Assembly: GCF_003386285.1 (NCBI RefSeq)
Contig: NZ_QPNC01000002.1
Span: 1-64,000, forward strand
Length of the DNA stretch: 64,000 bases
Source of the DNA: Nocardiopsis sp. FIRDI 009
GTDB taxonomy: Bacteria; Actinomycetota; Actinomycetes; Streptosporangiales; Streptosporangiaceae
Direction: 5' to 3'
Positions within the stretch are counted from its first letter, which is position 1. The number at the start of each line of letters is the position of its first letter. The notes under the pieces were generated by a model. The model worked only from the letters and a program-made list of their open reading frames with translations. It did not search any database and had not been told where the DNA came from. This document shows positions 26,342-34,837 of this stretch, piece by piece. A program made the position numbers and the translations under genes.

Positions 26342-27457
26342 TCACGCTCCGAGGAGCCGCTCGGTGTAGGCCCGCCAGTACGGCGCGGCGTCCACCGGGC
26401 GGACCCCGGAGCGCAGCCGTTCCGGCTCCCCGGGGGCGTAGAACTCCTTCAGCGCGCGGGCCAGGTCCGCGACGTCGTCCGGGGCGCACAGCAGCCCGTC
26501 GACCCCGTCGCGTACGTGGTCCGCGAGCGTCCCGGCCCGGGTCGCCACCACCGGCACACCGTGTTCGTGGGCGAGCCAGACGTTCTGCGTGGCGGTGGCC
26601 GTCCGGTACGGCAGGACGACCGCGTCGGCCTCGGCGAACAGTCCCGGCAGGTCGGCGGCGGGCACGTACCCCTCGCGGAACCGGACCCGGTCGGCGACCC
26701 CCAGTTCCCCGGCCAGCTCCGCCAGCTCACCGGAGCCGCCCCAGAACTCGCCCGCCACGGTGAGCGTGACGTCCTCGGGAGCGCCCGCGGCGAGCGCCCG
26801 CAGGAGGACGTCCACCCCCTTGTAGGGGCGGACGATGCCCAGGAACAGCAGATGCCGCCGCTCCCCCGGGGCGGCGGGGCGCGGGCCGCCCGTCTCCGGC
26901 AGGTGCGGGGGCATCTGAGCCACCACGGGTCGGGACCGTGCCGCCCCCCGCAGCCCCTCGGCGAGGAGGGCCTGGTCCGGTGAGTGGGTGACGACGGCGT
27001 CGACGCGGCGCAGCAGGGCGCGGGTCAGGGACACGTCCACGGCCCGGCGCTCGTGCGGGAGCACGTTGTGGCACAGCGCGACCACCCGCGTGTCCGCGCG
27101 CCGGGAGCGCACGCCCGCGAGAACCCCCAGGTAGGCGGGGACCTGCACGGGGGAGAAGAGGGTCAGCGCCACGAGGTCGGTCGTGTCCGCGAGGCGGCGT
27201 CCGGTCCGCCACCAGCCGTCCGGCCGGTACCAGGCCAGGTCGTGGCGGGTGTCGGGGTAGGGTTCGCCCTCCGGGTCGGTGATGGTCTGCCGTCCGGGGT
27301 ACAGCGCCGCCGGGTACTGCGCCCGCCACGACTCGATCGCCGTCGGGTGGCCGAGCGCACGCAGCCGGTGCGCCAGTTCGGTGGTGTGCCGGGCTCCGCC
27401 GCCCTTGTAGGGGTGGGCGGGCCCCACGAGCGCGACCCGGGTCGGCGCGGCGCTCAC
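26342..27457 (-). CDS. Glycosyltransferase family 4 (GT-B fold)
   Basis: 371 aa. N-terminal VALVGPAHPYKGGGARHT is a typical GT4 acceptor-side loop; the C-terminal half has LLFLGIVRPYKGVDVLLRAL, then DAVVLPYRTATATQN and GVPVVATRAG, matching the nucleotide-sugar-binding Rossmann domain of retaining enzymes. It should move a hexose from an NDP or GDP donor to a lipid or glycan on the inner membrane face. GTG 27457 overlaps the stop of the upstream GT2 gene by 4 bp, so the two are co-translated. Donor and product are unknown. Confidence 0.88.
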   Translation of the reverse strand: MSAAPTRVALVGPAHPYKGGGARHTTELAHRLRALGHPTAIESWRAQYPAALYPGRQTITDPEGEPYPDTRHDLAWYRPDGWWRTGRRLADTTDLVALTLFSPVQVPAYLGVLAGVRSRRADTRVVALCHNVLPHERRAVDVSLTRALLRRVDAVVTHSPDQALLAEGLRGAARSRPVVAQMPPHLPETGGPRPAAPGERRHLLFLGIVRPYKGVDVLLRALAAGAPEDVTLTVAGEFWGGSGELAELAGELGVADRVRFREGYVPAADLPGLFAEADAVVLPYRTATATQNVWLAHEHGVPVVATRAGTLADHVRDGVDGLLCAPDDVADLARALKEFYAPGEPERLRSGVRPVDAAPYWRAYTERLLGA

Positions 27458-28389
27458 GCGCCCTCCCGCGAGCGGACGATGAGGTCGGCCAGGAGCCCGA
27501 TCGCCGCGAGGATCAGCCCCGTCATGAGGATCATGACCGTGTTGTTGGCGATGTAGAACAGGTCCCGCACCTGGTCGAAGACGAACTTGGCGGCGCCGAC
27601 CCCCAGCAGCGTCAGCGCCAGCGGCATGAGCACCTTGAGCGGGTTGAAGTACATGACCATCCGCAGCACCTGGAGGATGTAGCGGTAGGCGTCCTTGACG
27701 AAGTGGAACTTCGAGGTGCCCGCCCGTGTGGCGTACTCGATGGGCACGTACCGGATCGGGTGCTGGTTGGACAGGAAGGCCAGGGTGATCGTCGTGACGC
27801 AGGAGAACCCGGGCGGCAGCAGCCGCAGGTAGGGGCGGGCGACGTCGCGCCGGAACACGCGCAGGCCGGAGTTGAGGTCGGGGATGCGGGTGCCCGTGAG
27901 GCTCTCGGCGATCTTGCGGATGACCCACTTGGCCGGGACGCGCAGCGCCTTGTGCGACCCCATCTCCTGGGTGCGCGCGCCCACCACCTGGTCGATCCCG
28001 GGGTCCTGGTCGAGCATCGCGACCAGCTCGGGGATCCGCTCGTTGGGGTAGCTCATGTCCGCGTCGGTCCACACCACGAACTCGCCGCGCGCCCGCTGAC
28101 TGCCGATCCGGCGCACCGTCCCGGAGCCGCCGTTGTGGCCGAAGGCGACCACGCGCAGCCGTGGGTACAGCGCCTCGGCGTCGCGCAGCCGGGCGAGGGT
28201 GTCGTCGGTGGAGGCGTCGTCCACGGCCAGCAGTTCGTAGCCGTACCCCGAGGCGTCCATCGCCGAGCAGATCCGCTTGACCTCGTCGAGGACGTGGTCC
28301 TGCTCGTTGTAGCACGGGAGCACGATGGTGACCCGCACGGGCTCCTCGTCCGCGCTCGGGTCCTGGATGTTGTCGGGTGTGTCGCTCAT
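27454..28389 (-). CDS. GT2 glycosyltransferase, dolichyl/polyprenyl-phosphate-sugar synthase-like
   Basis: 311 aa. A GT-A domain covers about residues 18-235: VTIVLPCYNEQDHVLDEV, then AVDDASTDDT and FVVWTDADMSYPNERIPE with the metal-binding acidic pair, and LNSGLRVFRRD. Two C-terminal hydrophobic spans follow (VLMPLALTLLGVGA and MILMTGLILAAIGLLADLIV). This matches polyprenyl-phosphate glucose/mannose synthases that make lipid-linked sugar donors for membrane-face glycosyltransferases. It lies between the large membrane protein upstream and the GT4 gene it overlaps downstream, suggesting a lipid-carrier-dependent surface glycan route. Confidence 0.88.
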   Translation of the reverse strand: MSDTPDNIQDPSADEEPVRVTIVLPCYNEQDHVLDEVKRICSAMDASGYGYELLAVDDASTDDTLARLRDAEALYPRLRVVAFGHNGGSGTVRRIGSQRARGEFVVWTDADMSYPNERIPELVAMLDQDPGIDQVVGARTQEMGSHKALRVPAKWVIRKIAESLTGTRIPDLNSGLRVFRRDVARPYLRLLPPGFSCVTTITLAFLSNQHPIRYVPIEYATRAGTSKFHFVKDAYRYILQVLRMVMYFNPLKVLMPLALTLLGVGAAKFVFDQVRDLFYIANNTVMILMTGLILAAIGLLADLIVRSREGA

Positions 28390-28429
28390 GCGTTCGTCTC
28401 AGCGGTCTGGTCGGGGCCGGGCGGGCTGG

Positions 28430-30475
28430 TCAGTCCTCGGCCGGGATGACGGCCACCCAGACGCTTCCGCGGAAGGTCCAGTGGCCGGTGGGCGGTTTCA
28501 TGAGGGTACTGGGATCCATGTCGGCGACCACGTGGAAGGGCCGTACGGGGCTGGCCGCGCCGCCGGTCAGCTCCATGAGCGGGGCCGCGTCGGGCGCGGC
28601 GAGCACGGCGGTGCGGCCCCGCCGGTGGATCTCCCCGACGACCCGCGCCACGTCCCCGGGCGTGGGCTCGTCCATCGCCGCGGTGGGCAGCCCGCAGACG
28701 TTCCGCAGCAGCGGCAGGTAGTTGCCCGCCATGCCGCCGTCGACCACGACGACCGACCCGTCGTCGGGTAGGTGGGCGCAGAGGTTCTCCGTGGCGGCGA
28801 CCGTGCCCACGTCCTGCCGGTAGCCCATGATGCCGTTGGCCGCGGTGGTGGCGGTCGGCACGATCATGGCGGCCGCGGCACCCGCCGCGACCACGGTCGG
28901 GAGGGAGCGCGCGACCGGACCGCCGCCGTCGGCGCGGACGGCGCGGTCGCAGTAGCGGGTGAGCCAGGCCAGGAACCAGACGGCGAACAGGATGAACGCC
29001 GGGATGACCAGGGCGATCAGCCGCCTGCTCGCCCACGGGTGGTCGGGGGTGATGGCGGGTCGCAGGAGTGTGGTGCCCACCGTCCACACCAGCAGCATGG
29101 TGGGCAGGACCCACTGGGGTTCGCGGCGTTCCGTGACGCGGCGCAGGATCAGGGCGAGGCCGAGCGCGGCGAACAGGACGGTGCTCAGACCCACGTACCA
29201 GCCGACCCAGTAGAGGCTGAGGTCGTAGTAGGTGCGGCTGCCCTCGATCGGCAGCCCCTCGCGTTCCTGGACGGCGGCGACCCAGCGGTCGGTGAAGTCG
29301 CTGCCGTGGCCGTAGTCGGGCCACAGCAGGGGACGGATCGCGAAGCCGACCATCGCGACCAGGGCGAGGACGGCCATTGCGTTGGGCAACCAGCGGACCC
29401 GCTCCACGCGGGGGACGCCGTGCCGCCACAGGGCGGCGGTGGCGACGACGGTGACCGCGATCACGACGGCGGTGATCACCAGGAGGGGGTTGAGCGAGTC
29501 GGACAGGTACTCCAGGTAGGGGCGGGACAGGCCGTACCCGGCGTACAGGCCCATACCGGAGCCGACGACGAGTCCGCCCAGCAGCGGCAGGGCCTGGCCT
29601 CGGCGGGCGAGCAGCAGCAGCCCGACGAAGCCGATGACGGGCAGCAGGTCGCGCAGGACGTCGATCCGCACCACCAGTCCGAGGCCGAACGACAGCCCCG
29701 CTGCCGCCGCCAGGGTGTGCTGGGCGGACCACCGGTCGCGCAGGAAGGAACGCCGGGAGAGCGCGTCGTAGGCGAGGACCAGACCGCCGAGCAGGAGGAT
29801 CTGGGTGGCGGGCTCGCTGTAGGTGAACCGGCTGACCCACTGCTGGGGCAGGCACACGGCCAGGACGATCGCGGCCAGCGGGGCCCAGCGGGCACCGACC
29901 AGGCGGGCGGTGAGCCCGGCGAGGGTCAGCACGCCCAGCGCGCCCAGGACCGGGGTGGTCACCAGCATGCCGGTGAGGCCGCCCAGCCAGTAGCCGATCG
30001 AGGTCAACAGGGGCGCGCCGGCCATGAACTGCGGCCAGATGACGTCACCGCGCTGGTACTGGGCGAGGCTCTGGTAGCTGAGCGAGGGGTCGTCCCCGGC
30101 GATGAGGTCGGTGCGCAGGGGGATCGGCAGGGATCCGTTCTCCGCGATCCACACCGTGTACATGGCGTAGGAGGCCGGGTCACGGCGGATGACCAGCGCC
30201 TCGGCGTGGTAGGCGATCTGCACGACGGCGAAGCCCGCGGCGATCAGCAGCACGAGGACGACCGGCCACCAGGGCACGTCCTCGTCCGGGTCCGGGATGA
30301 GCCGGGGCACCAGGGCACACGCCGCGACCACCGCGGGGACACCGACGACGATCCCGGCCAGGGGCGTGAACAGGCCGAGCGCCAGGAGGGGGAAGGCCAC
30401 CAAGAGCCAGGCCGACACGGCGATGGCGGGGAGCGCGGTGACACGGGCGAGGATCCGTCCGGGAGGCAAGCGCAT
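28430..30475 (-). CDS. Large polytopic membrane protein, GT-C-like
   Basis: 681 aa with about 12-14 hydrophobic spans and a C-terminal soluble domain of about 130 residues (DGSVVVVDGGMAGNYLPLLR). An early outside loop has RRDPASYAMYTVWIAENGSL and HAEAL, and a later one has WPDYGHGSDFTDRW, in line with GT-C enzymes that use lipid-phosphate sugar donors; I do not recognise a specific family. ATG 30475 (MRLPPGRIL) is preceded by CAGAGT exactly 6 nt away, a weak form of the leaderless -10. With the two downstream transferases it makes a likely three-gene envelope-glycan operon. Confidence 0.7.
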   Translation of the reverse strand: MRLPPGRILARVTALPAIAVSAWLLVAFPLLALGLFTPLAGIVVGVPAVVAACALVPRLIPDPDEDVPWWPVVLVLLIAAGFAVVQIAYHAEALVIRRDPASYAMYTVWIAENGSLPIPLRTDLIAGDDPSLSYQSLAQYQRGDVIWPQFMAGAPLLTSIGYWLGGLTGMLVTTPVLGALGVLTLAGLTARLVGARWAPLAAIVLAVCLPQQWVSRFTYSEPATQILLLGGLVLAYDALSRRSFLRDRWSAQHTLAAAAGLSFGLGLVVRIDVLRDLLPVIGFVGLLLLARRGQALPLLGGLVVGSGMGLYAGYGLSRPYLEYLSDSLNPLLVITAVVIAVTVVATAALWRHGVPRVERVRWLPNAMAVLALVAMVGFAIRPLLWPDYGHGSDFTDRWVAAVQEREGLPIEGSRTYYDLSLYWVGWYVGLSTVLFAALGLALILRRVTERREPQWVLPTMLLVWTVGTTLLRPAITPDHPWASRRLIALVIPAFILFAVWFLAWLTRYCDRAVRADGGGPVARSLPTVVAAGAAAAMIVPTATTAANGIMGYRQDVGTVAATENLCAHLPDDGSVVVVDGGMAGNYLPLLRNVCGLPTAAMDEPTPGDVARVVGEIHRRGRTAVLAAPDAAPLMELTGGAASPVRPFHVVADMDPSTLMKPPTGHWTFRGSVWVAVIPAED

Positions 30476-30637
30476 GGAGACACTCTGGCAGCTCGGCCGG
30501 CGTGGCGCACACATCGGGGCGGTCGGTCGGCAGAGCCCGGAGGGAATGTCCGGCGGGAACCACCGCCCGAACCCCGTGGGAGCGGGGGCGCCGCGCAGCG
30601 GGGTGGGTGTCCGCGACACACGCCCTAGAGTGGCGGC

Positions 30638-31441
30638 ATGTCCGAAACTCCAGCACAGCTGTGGCGGAACCTCGTCGCCGCCGCCCCCGCTCACCCCTTC
30701 GTGACCTCCTACGACGCGCTGGGAGGCAGGGTCGAGCTCTCCCCGGCCACCCTCGACAACTGGGTGTCCAAGACCGCGAACATGATGGTGGACGGCTTCG
30801 GGACCCAGCCGGACGACCGGGTGGCGGTCGCGCTGCCCGTGCACTGGCAGTCGATCGTCTGGCTCCTGTCGTCCTGGTCGGTCGGGGCCGTGGCGGTGCC
30901 CGTGGACGCGGACGCGTTCCCCGAGGGGGCGCAGATCGCGGTGGCCGACGCCGACCGGCTGGAGTCGGCTCTCGACAGCGGCGCGGAGGAGGTCATGGGC
31001 GCGTCGCTGCACCCGCTCGGGCTGCCCCTGCGGGACCTGCCGCCGATGGTGCTGGACTACACCACCGAGGCCCGGGGGCACGGCGATCACTTCTCCCCCT
31101 ACCCGCTCGACCCCGGGTCGCCCGCGTACGCGAGCGGACGCGAGTGGACCGGAGCGGAACTGGTCTCGGCCGCGCGGGAGCGCGCCGAGCGGTGGTCGCT
31201 CACGGGCGAGGACCGCGTGGGGCTCGTGATCGGCCCCGGCACCCCGCTGTCCGTGTTCGGCGAGGACGCCTCGGTCCTCCTGGCGGCGGTGGCCGCGGGC
31301 GCTCCGCTGGTGCTCCTCCAGGGCGGCCCCGGGGACGCGCCCGACCTCCTCTCACGCCTGAAGATGGAAGGCGCCACCGCGGTCCTGGACCTGACGGACA
31401 GCGGCGTCGCGGCCGCGGGGGGTCTTCGCGCGCTGGGCTGA
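30638..31441 (+). CDS. TIGR03089 family protein (truncated acyl-CoA synthetase-like)
   Basis: 267 aa. The sequence resembles the N-terminal part of AMP-binding acyl-CoA synthetases (WVSKTANMMVDGFGTQPDDRVAVAL, SSWSVGAVAVPVD) but lacks the ATP-binding TSGTTG loop and the C-terminal half. That is the normal state of this actinobacterial family and not a local truncation. Activity is unknown. TAGAGT at 30626-30631 ends 6 nt before ATG 30638, so the mRNA is probably leaderless. It diverges from the membrane protein gene; its 3' end overlaps a small antisense reading frame. Confidence 0.85.
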   Translation: MSETPAQLWRNLVAAAPAHPFVTSYDALGGRVELSPATLDNWVSKTANMMVDGFGTQPDDRVAVALPVHWQSIVWLLSSWSVGAVAVPVDADAFPEGAQIAVADADRLESALDSGAEEVMGASLHPLGLPLRDLPPMVLDYTTEARGHGDHFSPYPLDPGSPAYASGREWTGAELVSAARERAERWSLTGEDRVGLVIGPGTPLSVFGEDASVLLAAVAAGAPLVLLQGGPGDAPDLLSRLKMEGATAVLDLTDSGVAAAGGLRALG

Positions 31442-31606
31442 CCCGCCCCTCCCGGCCCGGCGGTCCGCGCGCTTCCCGGCGGCCCTTCGCGCCTCGCGGG
31501 CCCTTCGCGCCTCGCGGGCCATTCGGGCCTCGCGGGCCTCGCGGGCCTCGCGCTCCCGCTCGGCGCGGTAGAGATCGGCGGCTCGGGCGTGGATGTCGGG
31601 GTGCAT
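31352..31606 (-). CDS. Small highly charged repeat protein, hypothetical
   Basis: 84 aa, starting MHPDIHARAADLYRAERE and continuing with tandem EAR/RAREA units, then a basic tail. It is probably one long charged helix. A strong ribosome-binding site (CCAGGAGGACGCC) stands right before ATG 31606, the main reason to believe it. Its last 90 bp overlap the end of the TIGR03089 gene on the opposite strand, and the repeated GCGCCTCGCGGGCC DNA inflates coding signals, so the 3' part may be accidental. Function unknown. Confidence 0.5.
   Translation of the reverse strand: MHPDIHARAADLYRAEREREAREAREARMAREARRAREARRAAGKRADRRAGRGGSAQRAKTPRGRDAAVRQVQDRGGAFHLQA
31486..31558. repeat. Short GC-rich tandem repeats
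   Basis: Units of the type CGCGAGGC / CTCGCGGGC recur seven or more times, with larger units around GCGCCTCGCGGGCCCTTC repeated twice. They encode the EAR repeats of the minus-strand small protein. Confidence 0.7.
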
Positions 31607-31777
31607 GGCGTCCTCCTGGTGGTCCGGTGGGCCGGGACCGTGCGTCCCGGCCCACACCAGACTTCCGCTAAGGAGGGCGCCCCCACTATGGGAGGTTTTC
31701 CCTATCTTCGCCGGCCAGCCATGCCTCAGACCCGGGTGCGACCGCCCTCCGGGGCCCGGCCGCGCACCTGAGGGGCC

Positions 31778-33004
31778 TCAGGAGGCCGCCCGCTCCTCGC
31801 GGTAGAAGGCGTCCGCGACCACGCCCTCCCGGCGCTCCTCGTCGTAGGTGTACACCTCGCGGCCCTCGACGAACACGCGCAGGGCGCGGCTCATGACGTC
31901 CAGCGGGTCGCCCGACCACACCACCACGTCGCCGTCCAGGCCGGGCCGCAGCGCGCCCACCCGGTCGTCGATCCCCATGATCTCGGCGGGGTTGAGGGTG
32001 ATCGCTCGGATCGCGGTGTCGCGGTCCAGACCCTCCTTCACGCACAGGGTGGCCTGGTGCACGAGGAACTCGATCGGGACGACCGGGTGGTCGGTGGTCA
32101 GCGCGACCTTCACCCCCGCCCGGTCGAGGATGCCCGGGTTGGCCAGGGTCTTGTTCTTCACCTCGACCTTGGAGCGGCTCGTCATCAGCGGGCCCGAGAT
32201 CACGGGGACACCGCGCGCGGCGATCTCGTCGGCGAGCAGGTGGCCCTCGGTGCAGTGGTTGATGATCAGGCGGTACCCGAACTCGTCGGCCAGGCGCATC
32301 GCCGTGTGCATGTCGTCGGCGCGGTGGACGTGCTGGCACCACGGCAACTCGCCGTCCAGGACCCGGACCAGGACCTCCATGGCGTTGTCCCGGTCGAAGG
32401 GGGTGCCCTCGGCCGCCGCGTGGTCCCGCTTGGCCTTGTAGTCCTGCGCCTTGGTGAACGCGTCGCGGATGACCGCCGCCACGCCCTGCCGTGTCGAGGG
32501 CAGCTGCTTCTTCTCCCCGTACACGCGCTTGGGGTTCTCCCCCAGGGCGCTCTTGACGCTGGTCGGCTGCCTGATCAGCCGGTCCTCCATGCTGCGGCCC
32601 CAGCACTTGACCGCCACCGTCTGGCCGCCGATCGGGTTGCCGGAGCCGGGCTTAACGACGGAACTGGTCACACCGCCGGACAGGGCGTCGACGAAGCCCC
32701 GGTCGGCGGGATTGATGGCGTCCAGGGCGCGCATGCGGGCGCCGTTGGGGTCGGTCATCTCGTTGGTGTCGTCGCCCGCCCAGCCGACGCCCTCCTCGTC
32801 GATGCCGATGTGTCCGTGCGCCTCGACGAAGCCGGGCAGCACCCACTTTCCGGAGGCGTCGACGACCGTGGCCCCCTCGGGGACGGTGACGTCGGCGTCC
32901 GGGCCGACCGCGGTGATGGTGCCGTCGGAGATGAGGACCGTGCCGCCGTCGACGGGGTCCCCGTCGACGGGCACGACGTACCCGGAAGTGATCGCGATAT
33001 CCAT
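31778..33004 (-). CDS. Amidohydrolase (imidazolonepropionase-like)
   Basis: 408 aa. The amidohydrolase frame is complete: an N-terminal beta-sandwich ending in WVLPGFVEAHGHIG (metal HxH), then CQHVHRADDMHTAM, IINHCTEGHLLADE, and LTTDHPVVP supplying the late Asp/His metal ligands, and a closing GDVVVWSGDPLD sandwich strand. The close relatives act on cyclic amides or dipeptide-like substrates; the true substrate is unknown. TAGGTT (complement of 33012-33017) ends 7 nt before ATG 33004, pointing to a leaderless transcript and fixing the start, as the longer frame would run into the XRE gene. Confidence 0.88.
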   Translation of the reverse strand: MDIAITSGYVVPVDGDPVDGGTVLISDGTITAVGPDADVTVPEGATVVDASGKWVLPGFVEAHGHIGIDEEGVGWAGDDTNEMTDPNGARMRALDAINPADRGFVDALSGGVTSSVVKPGSGNPIGGQTVAVKCWGRSMEDRLIRQPTSVKSALGENPKRVYGEKKQLPSTRQGVAAVIRDAFTKAQDYKAKRDHAAAEGTPFDRDNAMEVLVRVLDGELPWCQHVHRADDMHTAMRLADEFGYRLIINHCTEGHLLADEIAARGVPVISGPLMTSRSKVEVKNKTLANPGILDRAGVKVALTTDHPVVPIEFLVHQATLCVKEGLDRDTAIRAITLNPAEIMGIDDRVGALRPGLDGDVVVWSGDPLDVMSRALRVFVEGREVYTYDEERREGVVADAFYREERAAS

Positions 33005-33060
33005 GGCGGGCAACCTAGCCCATCCCGGGCGTCCCCCCAACGGGCGGGTCGGCTCGGGGG

Positions 33061-33873
33061 TCAGCGCCCGGGCCACCGCGCGGTCAGGATCTCCGAGTCC
33101 GGTGTCAGTTCGACCGCGGCGCCCTCGATGGCGTCGCGCACCATCGTGCACCGTCCGACCTGCTCGGTCTCGGCCGTGAGGTCTCCCCCCTGCGCGGCGA
33201 ACGCGTAGACCATGCTGGGCCGGTCCTCGAACTCCATCAGCCGGAAGGCTCCCCCCAGTCCCGGGTGGTGTGGAGTCTGCTCGGGGATCACGCCCATGGT
33301 GACGATGCCCGCCTCGATGAGGTCGGCCAGGAAGGCGCGCTGGGCGTTGATGACGGCCGCGCCGCCCTGGGGCCGGGTCAGGGCGATCTCGTTGAGCACC
33401 ACCCGCAGCCGGGGGCCCTCCGGTCCGGTCATCGCCGCCCGGTGGGCCATCTCCTCCTCCACCATGGCCTCGACCTGGTCGGCGCCGAGGTCGGGGTGGG
33501 CGGGCCCCAGGATGGCCCGGGAGTACTCCCGGGTGCGCAGGAACGTGGGCACGGCCATGGGCTGGTGCTCCCAGAGCCGCGCCGCGTGCGTGCCGAGCTC
33601 CCGCATGTCCCCGAACTCGTTGGGGAAGGCCTCGGCCTGGAGGGTGATCGCCCAGGCGTCGACCAGCTGGTGGTCGGCGCCCAGTGCGGTGTCCACCCGC
33701 TCGACCAGCGTCCGGGCCGGTCGGCAGTGCGCGTCCTCCACCTCGCGGAGTTTGTCGTCGGTCACCCCGACGGTCCTGGCCAGCTCGGCGCGCGAGAGCC
33801 CCCTGTCGGACCTGGCGCGCAGTACCCGCGCGCCGAAGGGGAGCCACATCGCAGACGGCAACGCAGTGTTCAC
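33061..33873 (-). CDS. XRE-family regulator with DUF5753 domain
   Basis: 270 aa. An N-terminal helix-turn-helix (GARVLRARSDRGLSRAELARTVGVTDDKLREVE) is joined to a DUF5753-type sensory domain (VPTFLRTREYSRAILG, then IEAGIVTMGVIPEQ and MEFEDRPSMVYA). These regulators are many in filamentous actinobacteria and are usually followed by a DUF397 gene; none is seen here, the amidohydrolase follows instead. The GTG start has AGAGGA 9-10 nt upstream. The 304-bp region upstream, shared with the cyclophilin gene, has an AT-rich island near 33990-34015 that may be its promoter. Confidence 0.88.
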   Translation of the reverse strand: MNTALPSAMWLPFGARVLRARSDRGLSRAELARTVGVTDDKLREVEDAHCRPARTLVERVDTALGADHQLVDAWAITLQAEAFPNEFGDMRELGTHAARLWEHQPMAVPTFLRTREYSRAILGPAHPDLGADQVEAMVEEEMAHRAAMTGPEGPRLRVVLNEIALTRPQGGAAVINAQRAFLADLIEAGIVTMGVIPEQTPHHPGLGGAFRLMEFEDRPSMVYAFAAQGGDLTAETEQVGRCTMVRDAIEGAAVELTPDSEILTARWPGR

Positions 33874-34177
33874 TCCCGAATCCTCTCCCGTCGCCGGTCG
33901 GGCGGGCCGTGTCCCTCGGGTCGGACCCGCCCCTTCATCCGACCCTCTCCCGTGGCGGTGGGGCTGGTCAAGCGACAGGGCGGGTGCGGCGGTCCGTGAT
34001 AAGTCAGTACAAGAACCGACAATGCCGTCCCATGACCGGACGCGTTCGGAACATCCTCCCGGACCCCGCTGACCCGCGCGGCTCCGGGTGGTCGGCGTGC
34101 CCCGGGGTGGGACACCCCCTCCTGTCCCAGTACTCTGAGTGACGCCCAGCCGCGAACCTCACCTCGGGAGTGAACCG
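33874..34177. other. Divergent intergenic region, XRE regulator and cyclophilin
   Basis: 304 bp without a gene. The notable parts are an AT-richer island (33995-34025, with GATAAGTCAGTACAAGAACC) likely to hold the XRE promoter, and TACTCT at 34131-34136, a likely -10 for the cyclophilin gene. No stable hairpin or repeat was seen. Confidence 0.45.
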
Positions 34178-34801
34178 ATGAAGCGCTTGACCCCGCCGGC
34201 GACCGCGCTCCTGGCCTCCGCCGCCCTGCTGGCCGCGACGGCCTGCCAGGGCGGAACGGACACGGAGGTGTCGGACACGGGGGTGTCGGACGTGGAGGGC
34301 GCGGTGCTGAGCACCAGCGAGGGCGACATCACGGTGGAGCTCTTCCCGGAGGACGCCCCCCTGGCCGTCGCCAACTTCGTCGACCTCGCCGAGGGGGAGG
34401 GCGTGCCCAACCCGGTGACCGGGGATGCGGCCTTCTACGACGGGACCGTCTTCCACCGGGTGATCGAGGGGTTCATGATCCAGGGCGGCGACCCCGAGGG
34501 GACCGGGCGCGGCGGCCCCGGGTACACGTTCGCCGACGAGTTCGACTCCGGCCGCACCTTCGACGAACCGGGCGTGCTGGCCATGGCCAACTCGGGCCCG
34601 GACACCAACGGGTCGCAGTTCTTCATCACGGTGGCGCCGACCACCCACCTGAACGACAGGCACACGATCTTCGGCCAGGTGGCCGACGACGAGTCCTACG
34701 CGGTGGTGGAGGCGATCTCCCGGGTGGAGACCGACCAGAGCGACCGCCCGGTGGAGGACGTCGTGCTGGAGTCCGTCACGATCCAGCGCTCCGGCGACTG
34801 A
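34178..34801 (+). CDS. Cyclophilin-type peptidyl-prolyl isomerase, lipoprotein
   Basis: 207 aa. The lipoprotein signal peptide ends at LAATAC (Cys24), then a short acidic Thr/Asp/Val linker. The cyclophilin domain spans about residues 43-205: [15 protein letters not shown] (catalytic Arg), [26 protein letters not shown] and [13 protein letters not shown], all key features. It should speed proline isomerisation during folding of exported proteins. ATG 34178 has GGGAG upstream. It converges with the cysteine desulfurase gene. Confidence 0.93.
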   Translation: MKRLTPPATALLASAALLAATACQGGTDTEVSDTGVSDVEGAVLSTSEGDITVELFPEDAPLAVANFVDLAEGEGVPNPVTGDAAFYDGTVFHRVIEGFMIQGGDPEGTGRGGPGYTFADEFDSGRTFDEPGVLAMANSGPDTNGSQFFITVAPTTHLNDRHTIFGQVADDESYAVVEAISRVETDQSDRPVEDVVLESVTIQRSGD

Positions 34802-34837
34802 GCCGTGCCCGTCGCGGGCCTCCGCCCCGGACGGAAC

